18,257 nt of DNA from assembly GCA_036524775.1 (NCBI GenBank), contig DATDBO010000036.1, positions 1 to 18,257 on the forward strand. Reading direction: 5' to 3'. The notes under the pieces were generated by a model. That model did not search any database. It was not told the origin of the DNA and saw nothing but the letters and a program-made list of their open reading frames with translations. Shown in pieces: positions 1 to 7,806 of the stretch (position 1 is its first letter; every line of letters begins with the position of its first letter). The stretch comes from VRUE01 sp036524775. Its GTDB lineage: Bacteria > Actinomycetota > Thermoleophilia > Solirubrobacterales > 70-9. A program made the position numbers and the translations under genes.

Positions 1-789
1 GCCGACGGGCCCGATCGCCGGCGGCAGGACGCCGCGGAAGTTGGGGTGGTCCTCGGGGAAGCCGAGACGGGCGCCGCCGGTCGCCGGGCTCGCCCAGACC
101 GGCAGGCGCTGGCGCTCGGCGAGGGCGACCGCCGTGTCCCAGCCGGCGGCGTCGATGTCGGGGCCGGCGACCATCACCGGGTTGCTCGCCTCGTCGAGGT
201 GCGCGGCGAGCCGGCGCACCGCGTCGGGTGAGGCGACCGCGCGCCCGTCGACGCCGCGCTTGACGACCTCGGCCGCGTCGGCCGCGTCGACCTCGACGTC
301 CCAGTCGTCCATCGGGATCGAGACGAAGGTCGGCCCCTGCGGCGGCAGCGAGGCCATGTGGATGCCGTGGGCGAGGGCGAGCGGCACGTCCTCCGCCCGC
401 GCCGGCTCGTGGGCCCACTTGACCAGCGGATGGGGCATGCGGATCGCGTCGCGGTTGGTCAGGTTGGCCTGCAGGGTCATCTGGGCGCGCGCCTGCTGGC
501 CGGCGGTGACGAGGACCGGCGAGTGGTTGGCCTGGGCGTTGAAGATCGCTCCCATCGCGTTGCCGACCCCCGGCGCGGTGTGCAGGTTGGCGATCGCCGG
601 CCGGCCCGAGGCCTGCGCGTAGCCGTCGGCCATGCCGACGACGACTGCCTCCTGCAAGCCGAGGACGAAGCGGAAGTCGCCGGGGAAGTCGGCCAGCATC
701 GGCAGCTCGGTCGAGCCGGGGTTGCCGAAGATAGTCGTCATTCCCTGGGTACGGAGCAGGTCGAAGCTGGCGTCGCGCACGGTCGGCAT
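1..789 (-). CDS. mdlC: Benzoylformate decarboxylase-type ThDP enzyme, N-terminal part (cut by window edge)
   Basis: The 263 visible codons are the N-terminal part of a thiamine-diphosphate enzyme that closely resembles benzoylformate decarboxylase, which converts benzoylformate to benzaldehyde and CO2 in mandelate-type aromatic degradation. The PYR domain shows FGNPGSTELP (residues 21-30), LQEAVVVGMADGYAQASG (45-62), NLHTAPGVGNAMGA (68-81) and the LVKW motif after TNRDAIRMPHP. The active-site residues of the Pseudomonas enzyme fall at identical positions: Ser26, the cofactor-activating Glu47 and His70. The second catalytic His and the ThDP/Mg-binding domain lie beyond the left edge. The start is ATG at 789, which gives the family N-terminus (MPTVRDASFDLLRTQG). 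The gene is divergent from the M15-like peptidase gene. Another 2-oxo-acid decarboxylase of the same subfamily is possible, but the active-site triad favours benzoylformate as substrate. Confidence 0.85.
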   Translation of the reverse strand, partial: MPTVRDASFDLLRTQGMTTIFGNPGSTELPMLADFPGDFRFVLGLQEAVVVGMADGYAQASGRPAIANLHTAPGVGNAMGAIFNAQANHSPVLVTAGQQARAQMTLQANLTNRDAIRMPHPLVKWAHEPARAEDVPLALAHGIHMASLPPQGPTFVSIPMDDWDVEVDAADAAEVVKRGVDGRAVASPDAVRRLAAHLDEASNPVMVAGPDIDAAGWDTAVALAERQRLPVWASPATGGARLGFPEDHPNFRGVLPPAIGPVG

Positions 790-811
790 GGCCGGCACCC
801 TATTCCACGAG

Positions 812-829
812 TTGAGTTGCGGCACTCAA
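812..829. promoter_or_regulatory. Inverted repeat in divergent intergenic region (candidate operator)
   Basis: TTGAGT and ACTCAA are perfect 6-nt half-sites separated by TGCGGC. They lie in the short gap between the start of the benzoylformate decarboxylase gene (789, minus) and the M15-like gene (about 865, plus). The size and symmetry would suit a dimeric repressor controlling the divergent pair. No regulator gene is visible nearby, so this is a candidate only. Confidence 0.3.
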
Positions 830-864
830 GCCTGGTGGGGGCGCTTGTCGATAACCGCGTAGAC

Positions 865-1542
865 GTGCCAGGGACGTTCGACAAGTTGCAGTACCGGAGG
901 CATCCACTCTTTGCCGTTGTGGCGTTTGCCCTCGCGGCGCTGATCGCCTTCCTCGCCCTCGCGCCGGCCTCGATCGCCGCGCCGATCCCGACCCGGTTCG
1001 TCTACGGCACGGGCGAAATCGTCCCGATCCCGGCCTCGATCCCCCACGAAGAGGGCGACATGGTCGACCGCCGCATCGTGCCCAACCTGCGCCTGCTCGC
1101 CCAGCGCTACCCGATCTACGTCACCGACGGCTACTCGGGCAAGCTGCCGAACGGCGAACACGCCGGCTGCCGCGGTTGCCACGTCAAGCACTCCGACCAC
1201 TACAACGGCCTCGCGGTCGACATCGTCGCGCTGAACGGGTCGGGCCGCTGCGACGCCGCCTGGCGCGGCATCACCCGCCTCGCCCGCTGGGCCGAGCCGG
1301 TGCAAAACCGCCCCCGCGGCCCCTTCCGCTGGATCGGCTACGACGGCGACGCCGGCCACGGCTGCGGCCACCACCTGCACCTCTCCTGGGAACACGCGCT
1401 CGCGCCGATGTTCGAGCTCGCCGAATGGGTCGAGGTCTTCCCCGTTCGCAGCCAAGCGGTGGCCCAGCAGCCCGAGCCGCGGCCGCGGCCGCGCGGCGGC
1501 GTCTCGGTGGTGCAAGTCGGCGGCGTCGGCGCGGGTGATTAG
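865..1542 (+). CDS. Secreted M15-like (Hedgehog/DD-peptidase fold) zinc peptidase
   Basis: Predicted exported protein of about 225 residues. An N-terminal segment with two arginines is followed by a hydrophobic stretch (about residues 16-38) ending ASIAAPIP, a likely signal peptide. The mature part has the D,D-carboxypeptidase M15 signature SxHxxGxAxD (Ser110, His112, Asp119: SDHYNGLAVD) and a distal HLH (His170, His172) before SW. Together these form the usual zinc site of peptidases acting on peptidoglycan stem peptides. Four cysteines near the site (Cys102, Cys105, one in GRCDAAW, Cys167) suggest disulfides or a structural metal; Cys102-Cys105-His106 also reads CxxCH. The start is uncertain: GTG 865 gives the best signal peptide, while GTG 919 lies downstream of GGAGG at 896-900. 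The C-terminal tail is rich in Pro, Arg and Gln. The stop codon lies at the left border of the inverted-repeat element. Substrate is inferred from the fold only. Confidence 0.7.
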   Translation: MPGTFDKLQYRRHPLFAVVAFALAALIAFLALAPASIAAPIPTRFVYGTGEIVPIPASIPHEEGDMVDRRIVPNLRLLAQRYPIYVTDGYSGKLPNGEHAGCRGCHVKHSDHYNGLAVDIVALNGSGRCDAAWRGITRLARWAEPVQNRPRGPFRWIGYDGDAGHGCGHHLHLSWEHALAPMFELAEWVEVFPVRSQAVAQQPEPRPRPRGGVSVVQVGGVGAGD

Positions 1543-1652
1543 GGCCCATCCGGCAGGGGCTCCACTTAACTTTTTCCGAAGACAGTGATCGGCTGTCCGC
1601 GAGCCTCGCCGCGGAAAAAGTACAAGACGTTCCGCCCCTACCGGATGGGCCC
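1542..1652. mobile_element. MITE-like element with 20-nt inverted ends, flanked by TTA
   Basis: The arms at 1541-1560 and 1634-1653 are inverted copies matching at 19 of 20 positions. Each outer end reads GGGCCCATCCGG inward. TTA (or TTAGG) occurs directly outside both ends, at 1539-1541 and 1653-1655, as expected for a 3-bp target duplication. Inside is a second perfect 10-bp inverted repeat (ACTTTTTCCG 1569-1578 with CGGAAAAAGT 1612-1621) and a small GACAG/CTGTC hairpin at 1581-1597. It has no coding capacity. Removing the element plus one TTA would leave the peptidase stop codon one base before the lipoprotein ATG. It could instead be a structured RNA leader or attenuator. Confidence 0.5.
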
Positions 1653-1657
1653 TTAGG

Positions 1658-2104
1658 ATGCGGCCAATGCGTTACCCGATGCTGCTACTCGCGGCTCTCG
1701 TCGCCATCGCTGGCTGCGGCGATAGCGAAGAGTCGGTCCCGGTCGCATGCCTCGAAGGGCCTGCCCTCTACTTCGGCAACGGACGGAGCGACGTGCGGAT
1801 CTCCGACTGTCTCACCGAAAATCAATCTGGCGGCGAGCTGGCAGAGGTCGGAGCCGCGATGCTGGCAGCAGCGACCAGGCTGAATGCTGAGGCGCGCGCC
1901 GACCCGGGTGGTGGTGCCAACCTCCAGCTCGGCTATCTGCTCGGCGCCGCCCAACTCGGCGCCTCGCGCACCGAAGGAATCCATGCCGAGCTGGTCCGTC
2001 GCCTCGCCGCCGCCGTCCGCTACAGCCCCGACAACCAGCCCCCGCCGCCGTCCTTCACCCAGGCCTACCGCCGCGGTTACGACGCCGGCCTCGAGCGCGG
2101 CTGA
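1658..2104 (+). CDS. Small hypothetical lipoprotein
   Basis: A 148-residue protein of unrecognised family. The N-terminus has arginines, a hydrophobic stretch MLLLAALVAIAGC and then GDSEES. This is a lipoprotein signal with lipobox IAGC, so lipidation at the cysteine around residue 19 and anchoring to the outer face of the membrane are expected. The rest is acidic to neutral, alanine-rich and probably helical in the middle (AAMLAAATRLNAEARADP), and ends in a Pro-rich stretch followed by FTQAYRRGYDAGLERG. No catalytic motif is seen. ATG codons at 1658, 1667 and 1679 are all possible starts; 1658 lies 5 nt after the right arm of the inverted-repeat element, with no clear Shine-Dalgarno sequence. 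It may once have been translationally coupled to the upstream peptidase gene. Function is unknown. Confidence 0.7.
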   Translation: MRPMRYPMLLLAALVAIAGCGDSEESVPVACLEGPALYFGNGRSDVRISDCLTENQSGGELAEVGAAMLAAATRLNAEARADPGGGANLQLGYLLGAAQLGASRTEGIHAELVRRLAAAVRYSPDNQPPPPSFTQAYRRGYDAGLERG

Positions 2105-2131
2105 ATACGCTGCCGGGACCACGACTTCGAT

Positions 2132-2136
2132 GGAGG
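2132..2136 (+). promoter_or_regulatory. Shine-Dalgarno site deciding the fumC TTG start
   Basis: GGAGG lies 7 nt before TTG at 2144. No ATG or GTG in this frame lies between the upstream in-frame stop at 2102 and this point, so this site supports the TTG start. Confidence 0.65.
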
Positions 2137-2143
2137 AACCGAC

Positions 2144-3457
<1,314 letters not shown>

Positions 3458-3458
3458 C

Positions 3459-5270
3459 TCAGCGCGGGTCGTCGATCAGCAGCTCGACGTTGCGGTCGTC
3501 CGCTTCGCCTTCGCCGTCGGGCGCGCCCACCTGGAAGTCGTTGAAGGACATCGTCCGCCCCGCCGAGGCGAGGTCGTCGAGATCCATGCCGGCGGCGGCC
3601 GTGCCGGGCGGCGGCGCGACCGACTGCCCGACGTGGTCGAGGATCGTGCCGAAGATCGAGAGCGTGCCGTCGTTGTTGTCGAAGACCTCGAGCAGGCGGC
3701 TCTGCTGCGGCCAGTCGGCCTCGGCGGCGACGCGGATGCTCCAGAAGCCGCCCGGCCCGCCGGGAGCGGGGAACGCGTTGACGACGTTGTCGTGCGAGTG
3801 GCCGGCGACCCAGGCGATCGCGTTGGGGAATTCGTGCAGCAGGGCGACCAGGTCGGACTGCAGGTGGATCGGCTGCGAGCTGCGCGGGTCGAGGTCGCAA
3901 CCGGGGTTGAGGTCGTGGCCGTGCGCGTCGGGCAGCAGGCAGAACGGCGCCAGCTCGTCGGGCGCGTCGGCGGTGAGGCTCTCGGGGGCGTGGTGGCTGA
4001 AGAGGACCACCAGCCGGCCCGCCGCGGTTGCGGCTTGCAGCTGCCCTTTCAGCCACTGGAACTGCGGGTCGTCGACGTTTCCGTCCGAGGTCGAGGCGCC
4101 GGTCGGGGTGAGGATCGTGCCCGCCTCGGCGACGGTATCGAGGGCGACGAAGCGCATCCCCGGCGTGGGGCTCCAGGCGTAGTAGCCGGCGGCGCCTTCG
4201 ATCAAGTCGAAGCCGTGGCCGTCGGCCTGCGAGCCGCTCCTGAAGACGTCCTTGTACTGCGGCTTGGAGACGAAGCGTCGTTTGGGGTCGCCGGGCACCA
4301 CGATCGTGTTTTTCGGTTCGGTCAGCAGCGAGGCGAGCAGCCGCGTCGGGTCGAGCAGCGAGGCGAGCAGGCCGGCGGCGTTTTCGGGGTTCGGCACCGG
4401 CCCGATCGGCTTCAGGCAGCCGGTGGCGATCAGCTCGAAGGCGGCGTTGGCGGCCGCGTTGCCCTGCACGAGCGCGTCGTGGTTGCCGAAGGTGACGTAG
4501 GAGGGGACGTCGAGCCCGGCGGCGGTGAACGCCGCCTGGGCCCTGTCCATCAGGCCCGGGTATTTGGGCCAGGCGGCGTGCGCGCCGGCCGGCAGGTCGG
4601 GGTCGTAGAACTCCGGGAACGGCCCCTCGAAGTAGTCGTCGTAGTCCTGGATGCCGGTGTAGCGGGCGGCCTCGGCGGCGCCGGGGACGAGCAGGTTCGG
4701 GCAGAGCGGGTGCGAGTAGGTCGATTTGGCGACGCCGCTGTTCGGGTTCAGCGCGCCGCCCTCGAGCAGGGTCCGCACCCACTGGGTCTCGTTGAGCTGC
4801 TGGCTGTCGGCCGAGTCGCCGGTATCGATCGTGAAGTCCATCGACCGGTGCGCGCCGCTGCCGTCGGCGACGGGGCCGGCGGCCGTGAAGAGGTTCATCT
4901 GGCGGATCATCGCGTCGCTGATCTGCGGCTCGAGCGCCTCCCACGGCCTCCATGCCGCGTCGAAGGGAAGGCCGAGCGGCGTCGAGAGCGGGTCGATGAT
5001 CTCGACCCGCGCCGGCGACTCCTCGTCGGCCAGCTGGAAGTCGGAGAGCTGGCCGAAGTAGACGAGCGACGTGCGGGTCGCGGCTCGGCCCGGGCTCGCC
5101 GCGCCGAGCTCTTCGCGCACCGTGTAGCCCTCGCCGGGCCCGAGCTGGAGGAAGCGGAAGGCGCCGGGAGCCGCGGGGACGATCCGCTGTTCGGTCGTCG
5201 CCAGGCCTTCGGTGTCGGAGGGCGCGGCACCGGCAGGCGATGGGGCCGGCGCGAGCGCCGCGAGGGCCAA
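3459..5270 (-). CDS. Secreted metallophosphoesterase, PPA1498-like family
   Basis: A calcineurin-fold phosphoesterase whose motifs are separated by long inserts: LSDFQL (residues 75-80), DTGD (149-152), GNHD (262-265), FSHH (424-427) and GHSH (490-493). These supply the two-metal site. Spacing and length (about 603 residues) match the actinobacterial PPA1498-type family (TIGR03767), whose members are exported, usually through Tat. The first motif has DFQ rather than the common DxH, so one metal ligand differs or comes from elsewhere. TTG at 5270 is the first usual start codon. However, the frame stays open to a stop at 5307-5309 and encodes RRRIKRFALISSLALAALAP, a convincing signal peptide that the TTG start would truncate. 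Possible real starts are CTG 5282 or ATC 5297, or there is an indel. It lies about 30-70 nt after the aldehyde dehydrogenase gene on the same strand. Substrate is unknown. Confidence 0.82.
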   Translation of the reverse strand: MALAALAPAPSPAGAAPSDTEGLATTEQRIVPAAPGAFRFLQLGPGEGYTVREELGAASPGRAATRTSLVYFGQLSDFQLADEESPARVEIIDPLSTPLGLPFDAAWRPWEALEPQISDAMIRQMNLFTAAGPVADGSGAHRSMDFTIDTGDSADSQQLNETQWVRTLLEGGALNPNSGVAKSTYSHPLCPNLLVPGAAEAARYTGIQDYDDYFEGPFPEFYDPDLPAGAHAAWPKYPGLMDRAQAAFTAAGLDVPSYVTFGNHDALVQGNAAANAAFELIATGCLKPIGPVPNPENAAGLLASLLDPTRLLASLLTEPKNTIVVPGDPKRRFVSKPQYKDVFRSGSQADGHGFDLIEGAAGYYAWSPTPGMRFVALDTVAEAGTILTPTGASTSDGNVDDPQFQWLKGQLQAATAAGRLVVLFSHHAPESLTADAPDELAPFCLLPDAHGHDLNPGCDLDPRSSQPIHLQSDLVALLHEFPNAIAWVAGHSHDNVVNAFPAPGGPGGFWSIRVAAEADWPQQSRLLEVFDNNDGTLSIFGTILDHVGQSVAPPPGTAAAGMDLDDLASAGRTMSFNDFQVGAPDGEGEADDRNVELLIDDPR

Positions 5271-5305
5271 CGACGAGATCAGGGCGAAGCGCTTGATTCG
5301 ACGAC

Positions 5306-5325
5306 GCTACCAAAAATCAGGTAGC
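5306..5325 (-). other. Short inverted repeat upstream of the metallophosphoesterase gene
   Basis: GCTACC and GGTAGC are perfect 6-nt arms around an A/T-rich 8-nt loop (ATCA/TTTT-type), in an AT-rich gap between the aldehyde dehydrogenase and metallophosphoesterase genes. There is no U-tract after the stem on either strand, so it is a poor terminator. It may be a 5' leader hairpin. Confidence 0.3.
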
Positions 5326-5337
5326 AATGCACAAGAA

Positions 5338-6783
5338 CTATCCCTGCAAAGTGACGAAACGCTCCTCGGTCAGCTCGAGCACCGCGTAGGCGGGGCCCTC
5401 GCGGGTGTTGCCGGAGTCCTTGACGCCGCCGTAGGGCATCTGGTCGGCGCGGAAGGTGGGCACCTCGTTGATCAGCACGCCGCCGAACTCGAGCGCCTCG
5501 GCCGCTTCGAGCCCGCGGCCGACGTCGCGGGTGAAGACCCCCGCCTGCAGGCCGAACTTCGAGTCGTTGGCCATCCGCAGCGCCTCGCCGAAGTCGGAGT
5601 AGCGGTCGATCGTCGCCACCGGGCCGAAGACCTCCTCGCACCAGACCTTGGCCTCGCGCGGCGGGCCGGCGAGCAGGGTCGGCGCCAGGCAGCGGCCCTC
5701 GTCGACCAGGTCGCCGCCGGTGAGCAGCTCGGCCCCGCCGGCGACCGCCTCCTCGACCCACTCCCTCCCCCGGTCGCGATCGCCGGGCGAGATCAACGGG
5801 CCGACGTCGGTCTCGGGGTCGAGCGGGTCGCCGACCGCGAGCGCCTCGGTGTTGGCGACGAGCCGCTCGGTGAAGCGGTCGGCGACGTCTTCGTGAACAA
5901 GGATGCGCTGGATCGAGATGCAGCTCTGGCCGGCGTGCGAGAAGGCGTGCAGCTTGGCTTTGTCGGCCGCGGTCTGCCAGTCGCCGTCGGCGTGGACGAT
6001 CAGCGGCGCGTTCGAGCCCAGCTCCAGGCTGACCTTCTTGTGGGGGACGCGGCTGCGGATCCCCCAGCCGACCTTGGCCGAGCCGGTGAAGCTGAGCGCG
6101 CCGGTCAGGTCGTGCTCGACGATCGCGTTGCCGACCTCCGAGCCGGGGCCGGGGACGACGCTGAGCCAGCCCTCCGGCAGGCCGGCCTCGACCAGGACCG
6201 CGGCCAGCTTCAGGGCCGAGATCGGCGTCTGCCCGGCGGGCTTGAGGACGACCGCGTTGCCGGCGGCGAGCGCCGGGCCGAGCTTGTGGGCGACGAGGTT
6301 GAGTGGGAAGTTGAAGGGGCTGATCGCGCCGACGACGCCATAGGGGACGCGCAGCATCACGCCGAGCTTGCCCTCGCCCGCGGGGGAGGCCTCCATCGGC
6401 ACCGTGCCGCCGGTCAGCTTGCGCGCCTCGACCGCGGAGAAAATCAGCGTGTCGACGCAGCGTTCGGCCTCGACTCGCGCGGTCTTCAGCGGCTTGCCCG
6501 CCTCGGCGGCGATCGTCAGGGCGAGGTCGTCGACTCGCTCGGCGACCAGCTCCGCCGCCCGGTCGAGGACGGCCGCTCGCTCGTGCTGCGGAAACCCGCC
6601 GGACTCGAATGCCGCCCGTGCCGCGATCGCGCACCGATCGACCAGCGCCGCGTCGCCCTGCGCGACCCTGCCGACGACGCTGCCGTCGTAGGGGCTCTCG
6701 ACCTCAGCCCACTCCCCGGTCGCAGTCCACCGCCCCGCGGCAAGCAGTTCGTGGTCGACGGCCTTGACCGTCTGCGTCGCCAT
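5338..6783 (-). CDS. NAD(P)-dependent aldehyde dehydrogenase
   Basis: A full-length (481 residues) cytoplasmic aldehyde dehydrogenase that oxidises an aldehyde to a carboxylic acid with NAD(P)+. Visible landmarks are SPFNFPLN (155-162, oxyanion Asn158), cofactor Lys181 in VLKPAG, SFTGS (231-235) of the nucleotide site, general base Glu254 in LELGSNAP, catalytic Cys288 in GQSCIS, Glu384 in EEVFGPV and the C-terminal NEVPTFRADQMPYGGVKDSG. That last motif is typical of the ALDH21/lactaldehyde/phosphonoacetaldehyde/benzaldehyde-type branch, so the substrate is not settled. NTREGP follows where relatives usually have GREGP. The start is ATG 6783. The stop of the CrtC/AttH-like gene lies 23 nt upstream on the same strand. 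A role oxidising benzaldehyde made by the decarboxylase at the window's left edge is conceivable but unsupported by context. Confidence 0.92.
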   Translation of the reverse strand: MATQTVKAVDHELLAAGRWTATGEWAEVESPYDGSVVGRVAQGDAALVDRCAIAARAAFESGGFPQHERAAVLDRAAELVAERVDDLALTIAAEAGKPLKTARVEAERCVDTLIFSAVEARKLTGGTVPMEASPAGEGKLGVMLRVPYGVVGAISPFNFPLNLVAHKLGPALAAGNAVVLKPAGQTPISALKLAAVLVEAGLPEGWLSVVPGPGSEVGNAIVEHDLTGALSFTGSAKVGWGIRSRVPHKKVSLELGSNAPLIVHADGDWQTAADKAKLHAFSHAGQSCISIQRILVHEDVADRFTERLVANTEALAVGDPLDPETDVGPLISPGDRDRGREWVEEAVAGGAELLTGGDLVDEGRCLAPTLLAGPPREAKVWCEEVFGPVATIDRYSDFGEALRMANDSKFGLQAGVFTRDVGRGLEAAEALEFGGVLINEVPTFRADQMPYGGVKDSGNTREGPAYAVLELTEERFVTLQG

Positions 6784-6806
6784 CCAGCTAAGCGTAGAGC
6801 AGCGGT

Positions 6807-7796
6807 TCAGCCGTCCGGGTAGGGCTGGATCGGGATGCCGTGGTCGGTCTCGCGCATGCCGAACTCATACGCCGCGCCGGCCGGGAGCGAGAGCTGCAGC
6901 GGTGCGAGCGCGGGGCGTTCGACCGTCAGCTCAAGGTCGGAGACGGAGCAGTTGATCGTGTGGTGCTCGGGCCCCTTGGGGTCGGCGTAGACCCAGCCGA
7001 CGAAGTCCTTCGTCGGGGCAGAGACCCTGCCGCGCACGACTACGTCCTTGCCGGGCAGGACGAACGAGCACTCCCCGGCGGACGCCTCGATCGTCGCGCC
7101 GCGGATCTGGCCCAAGCCGCCGAGGCGGTGCGCCTCGCCGTCGAGCATCAGCATCCCCGAGGGAACCCAGGGGGTCGTCCAGGGGCCCAGCTTTATGCGG
7201 GCGGCGCCGGCGTCGAAGTAGGTGTCAGGCGAGCCCTCGAAGCCGGTGCCCTCGAGCCATACCCAGCGCTCGGCGTGCTCGCTGCCCCAGTTGTGGCCGA
7301 TCATCCCCGGCCAGCCGGCGAGCTCGATCGTCTCGCCGTCGACCTCGAGGCGGCCGTCGAAGCGGGCGTTGGGATAGGGGGCGACGAACTTCGTTTTCGG
7401 CAGGCGGGTCTCGTAGAGACGGTCGCTCGGCAGGTACTTGCAGGGCTCGGCGTCGCCGGAGAAGGTCAACGCCCAAGAGGCGGTCACCGCGTCGGTCTCG
7501 ACGCCGCCGCGCGCGCTGCCGGGGCCGACCTCGGCCCCGTCGACCGCGATCCACGAGCCGCCCGGCGCGGAGAGCTCGGCGGCGGGCACCGTCACCTTGG
7601 TCGCCCGCGGCCCCTCGGCCTCGCGGTCGAAGAGGCAGAACCAGATCGAGGCGTTGGGCTCGGCACCGGGCCGCTTGTGCACGGTGTGGCGAATCCAGAC
7701 CCCCCGGCCCCCGCCTGGCCGGCAGGCCTTTATGTAGAAGCTCTCGTAGTGGCCCGCCTTCGCGGCCACCCGCGGAAACCTCGCTCCCTGGTCCAT
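6807..7796 (-). CDS. CrtC/AttH/tocopherol cyclase-like beta-barrel protein
   Basis: A soluble-looking 329-residue protein without signal peptide, rich in beta-prone segments. Its overall pattern recalls the lipocalin-like CrtC (carotenoid hydratase)/AttH/tocopherol cyclase group, with an N-terminal region binding a hydrophobic ligand (YESFYIKA, VWIRHTVHKRP), a central GMIGHNWGSEHAERWVWLEG (164-183) containing His168, Trp170, Glu173 and His174, and a C-terminal strand-rich half ending YEFGMRETDHGIPIQPYPDG. The His/Trp/Glu cluster is the likely functional centre, by analogy with the conserved polar residues in the CrtC barrel. Family assignment is from motif impression rather than search, and the substrate (lipid, isoprenoid or steroid-like) is unknown. 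ATG 7796 lies 10 nt after the ychF stop, and the aldehyde dehydrogenase start follows 23 nt downstream, so it is probably co-transcribed with both. Confidence 0.55.
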   Translation of the reverse strand: MDQGARFPRVAAKAGHYESFYIKACRPGGGRGVWIRHTVHKRPGAEPNASIWFCLFDREAEGPRATKVTVPAAELSAPGGSWIAVDGAEVGPGSARGGVETDAVTASWALTFSGDAEPCKYLPSDRLYETRLPKTKFVAPYPNARFDGRLEVDGETIELAGWPGMIGHNWGSEHAERWVWLEGTGFEGSPDTYFDAGAARIKLGPWTTPWVPSGMLMLDGEAHRLGGLGQIRGATIEASAGECSFVLPGKDVVVRGRVSAPTKDFVGWVYADPKGPEHHTINCSVSDLELTVERPALAPLQLSLPAGAAYEFGMRETDHGIPIQPYPDG

Positions 7797-7806
7797 GCCG
7801 CGGAAG

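Noticed and set aside
358..864. Upstream extension of the M15-like reading frame
   Set aside because: It runs antisense to the benzoylformate decarboxylase gene, whose protein sequence and active-site residues are clearly real.
1165..1182. c-type cytochrome based on CxxCH
   Set aside because: Only one motif, no axial-ligand context, and it lies inside an M15-like zinc peptidase domain; kept only as a low-interest finding.
5212..6822. 536-codon plus-strand frame over the aldehyde dehydrogenase gene
   Set aside because: It is antisense to a full set of ALDH motifs and has shadow-type composition.
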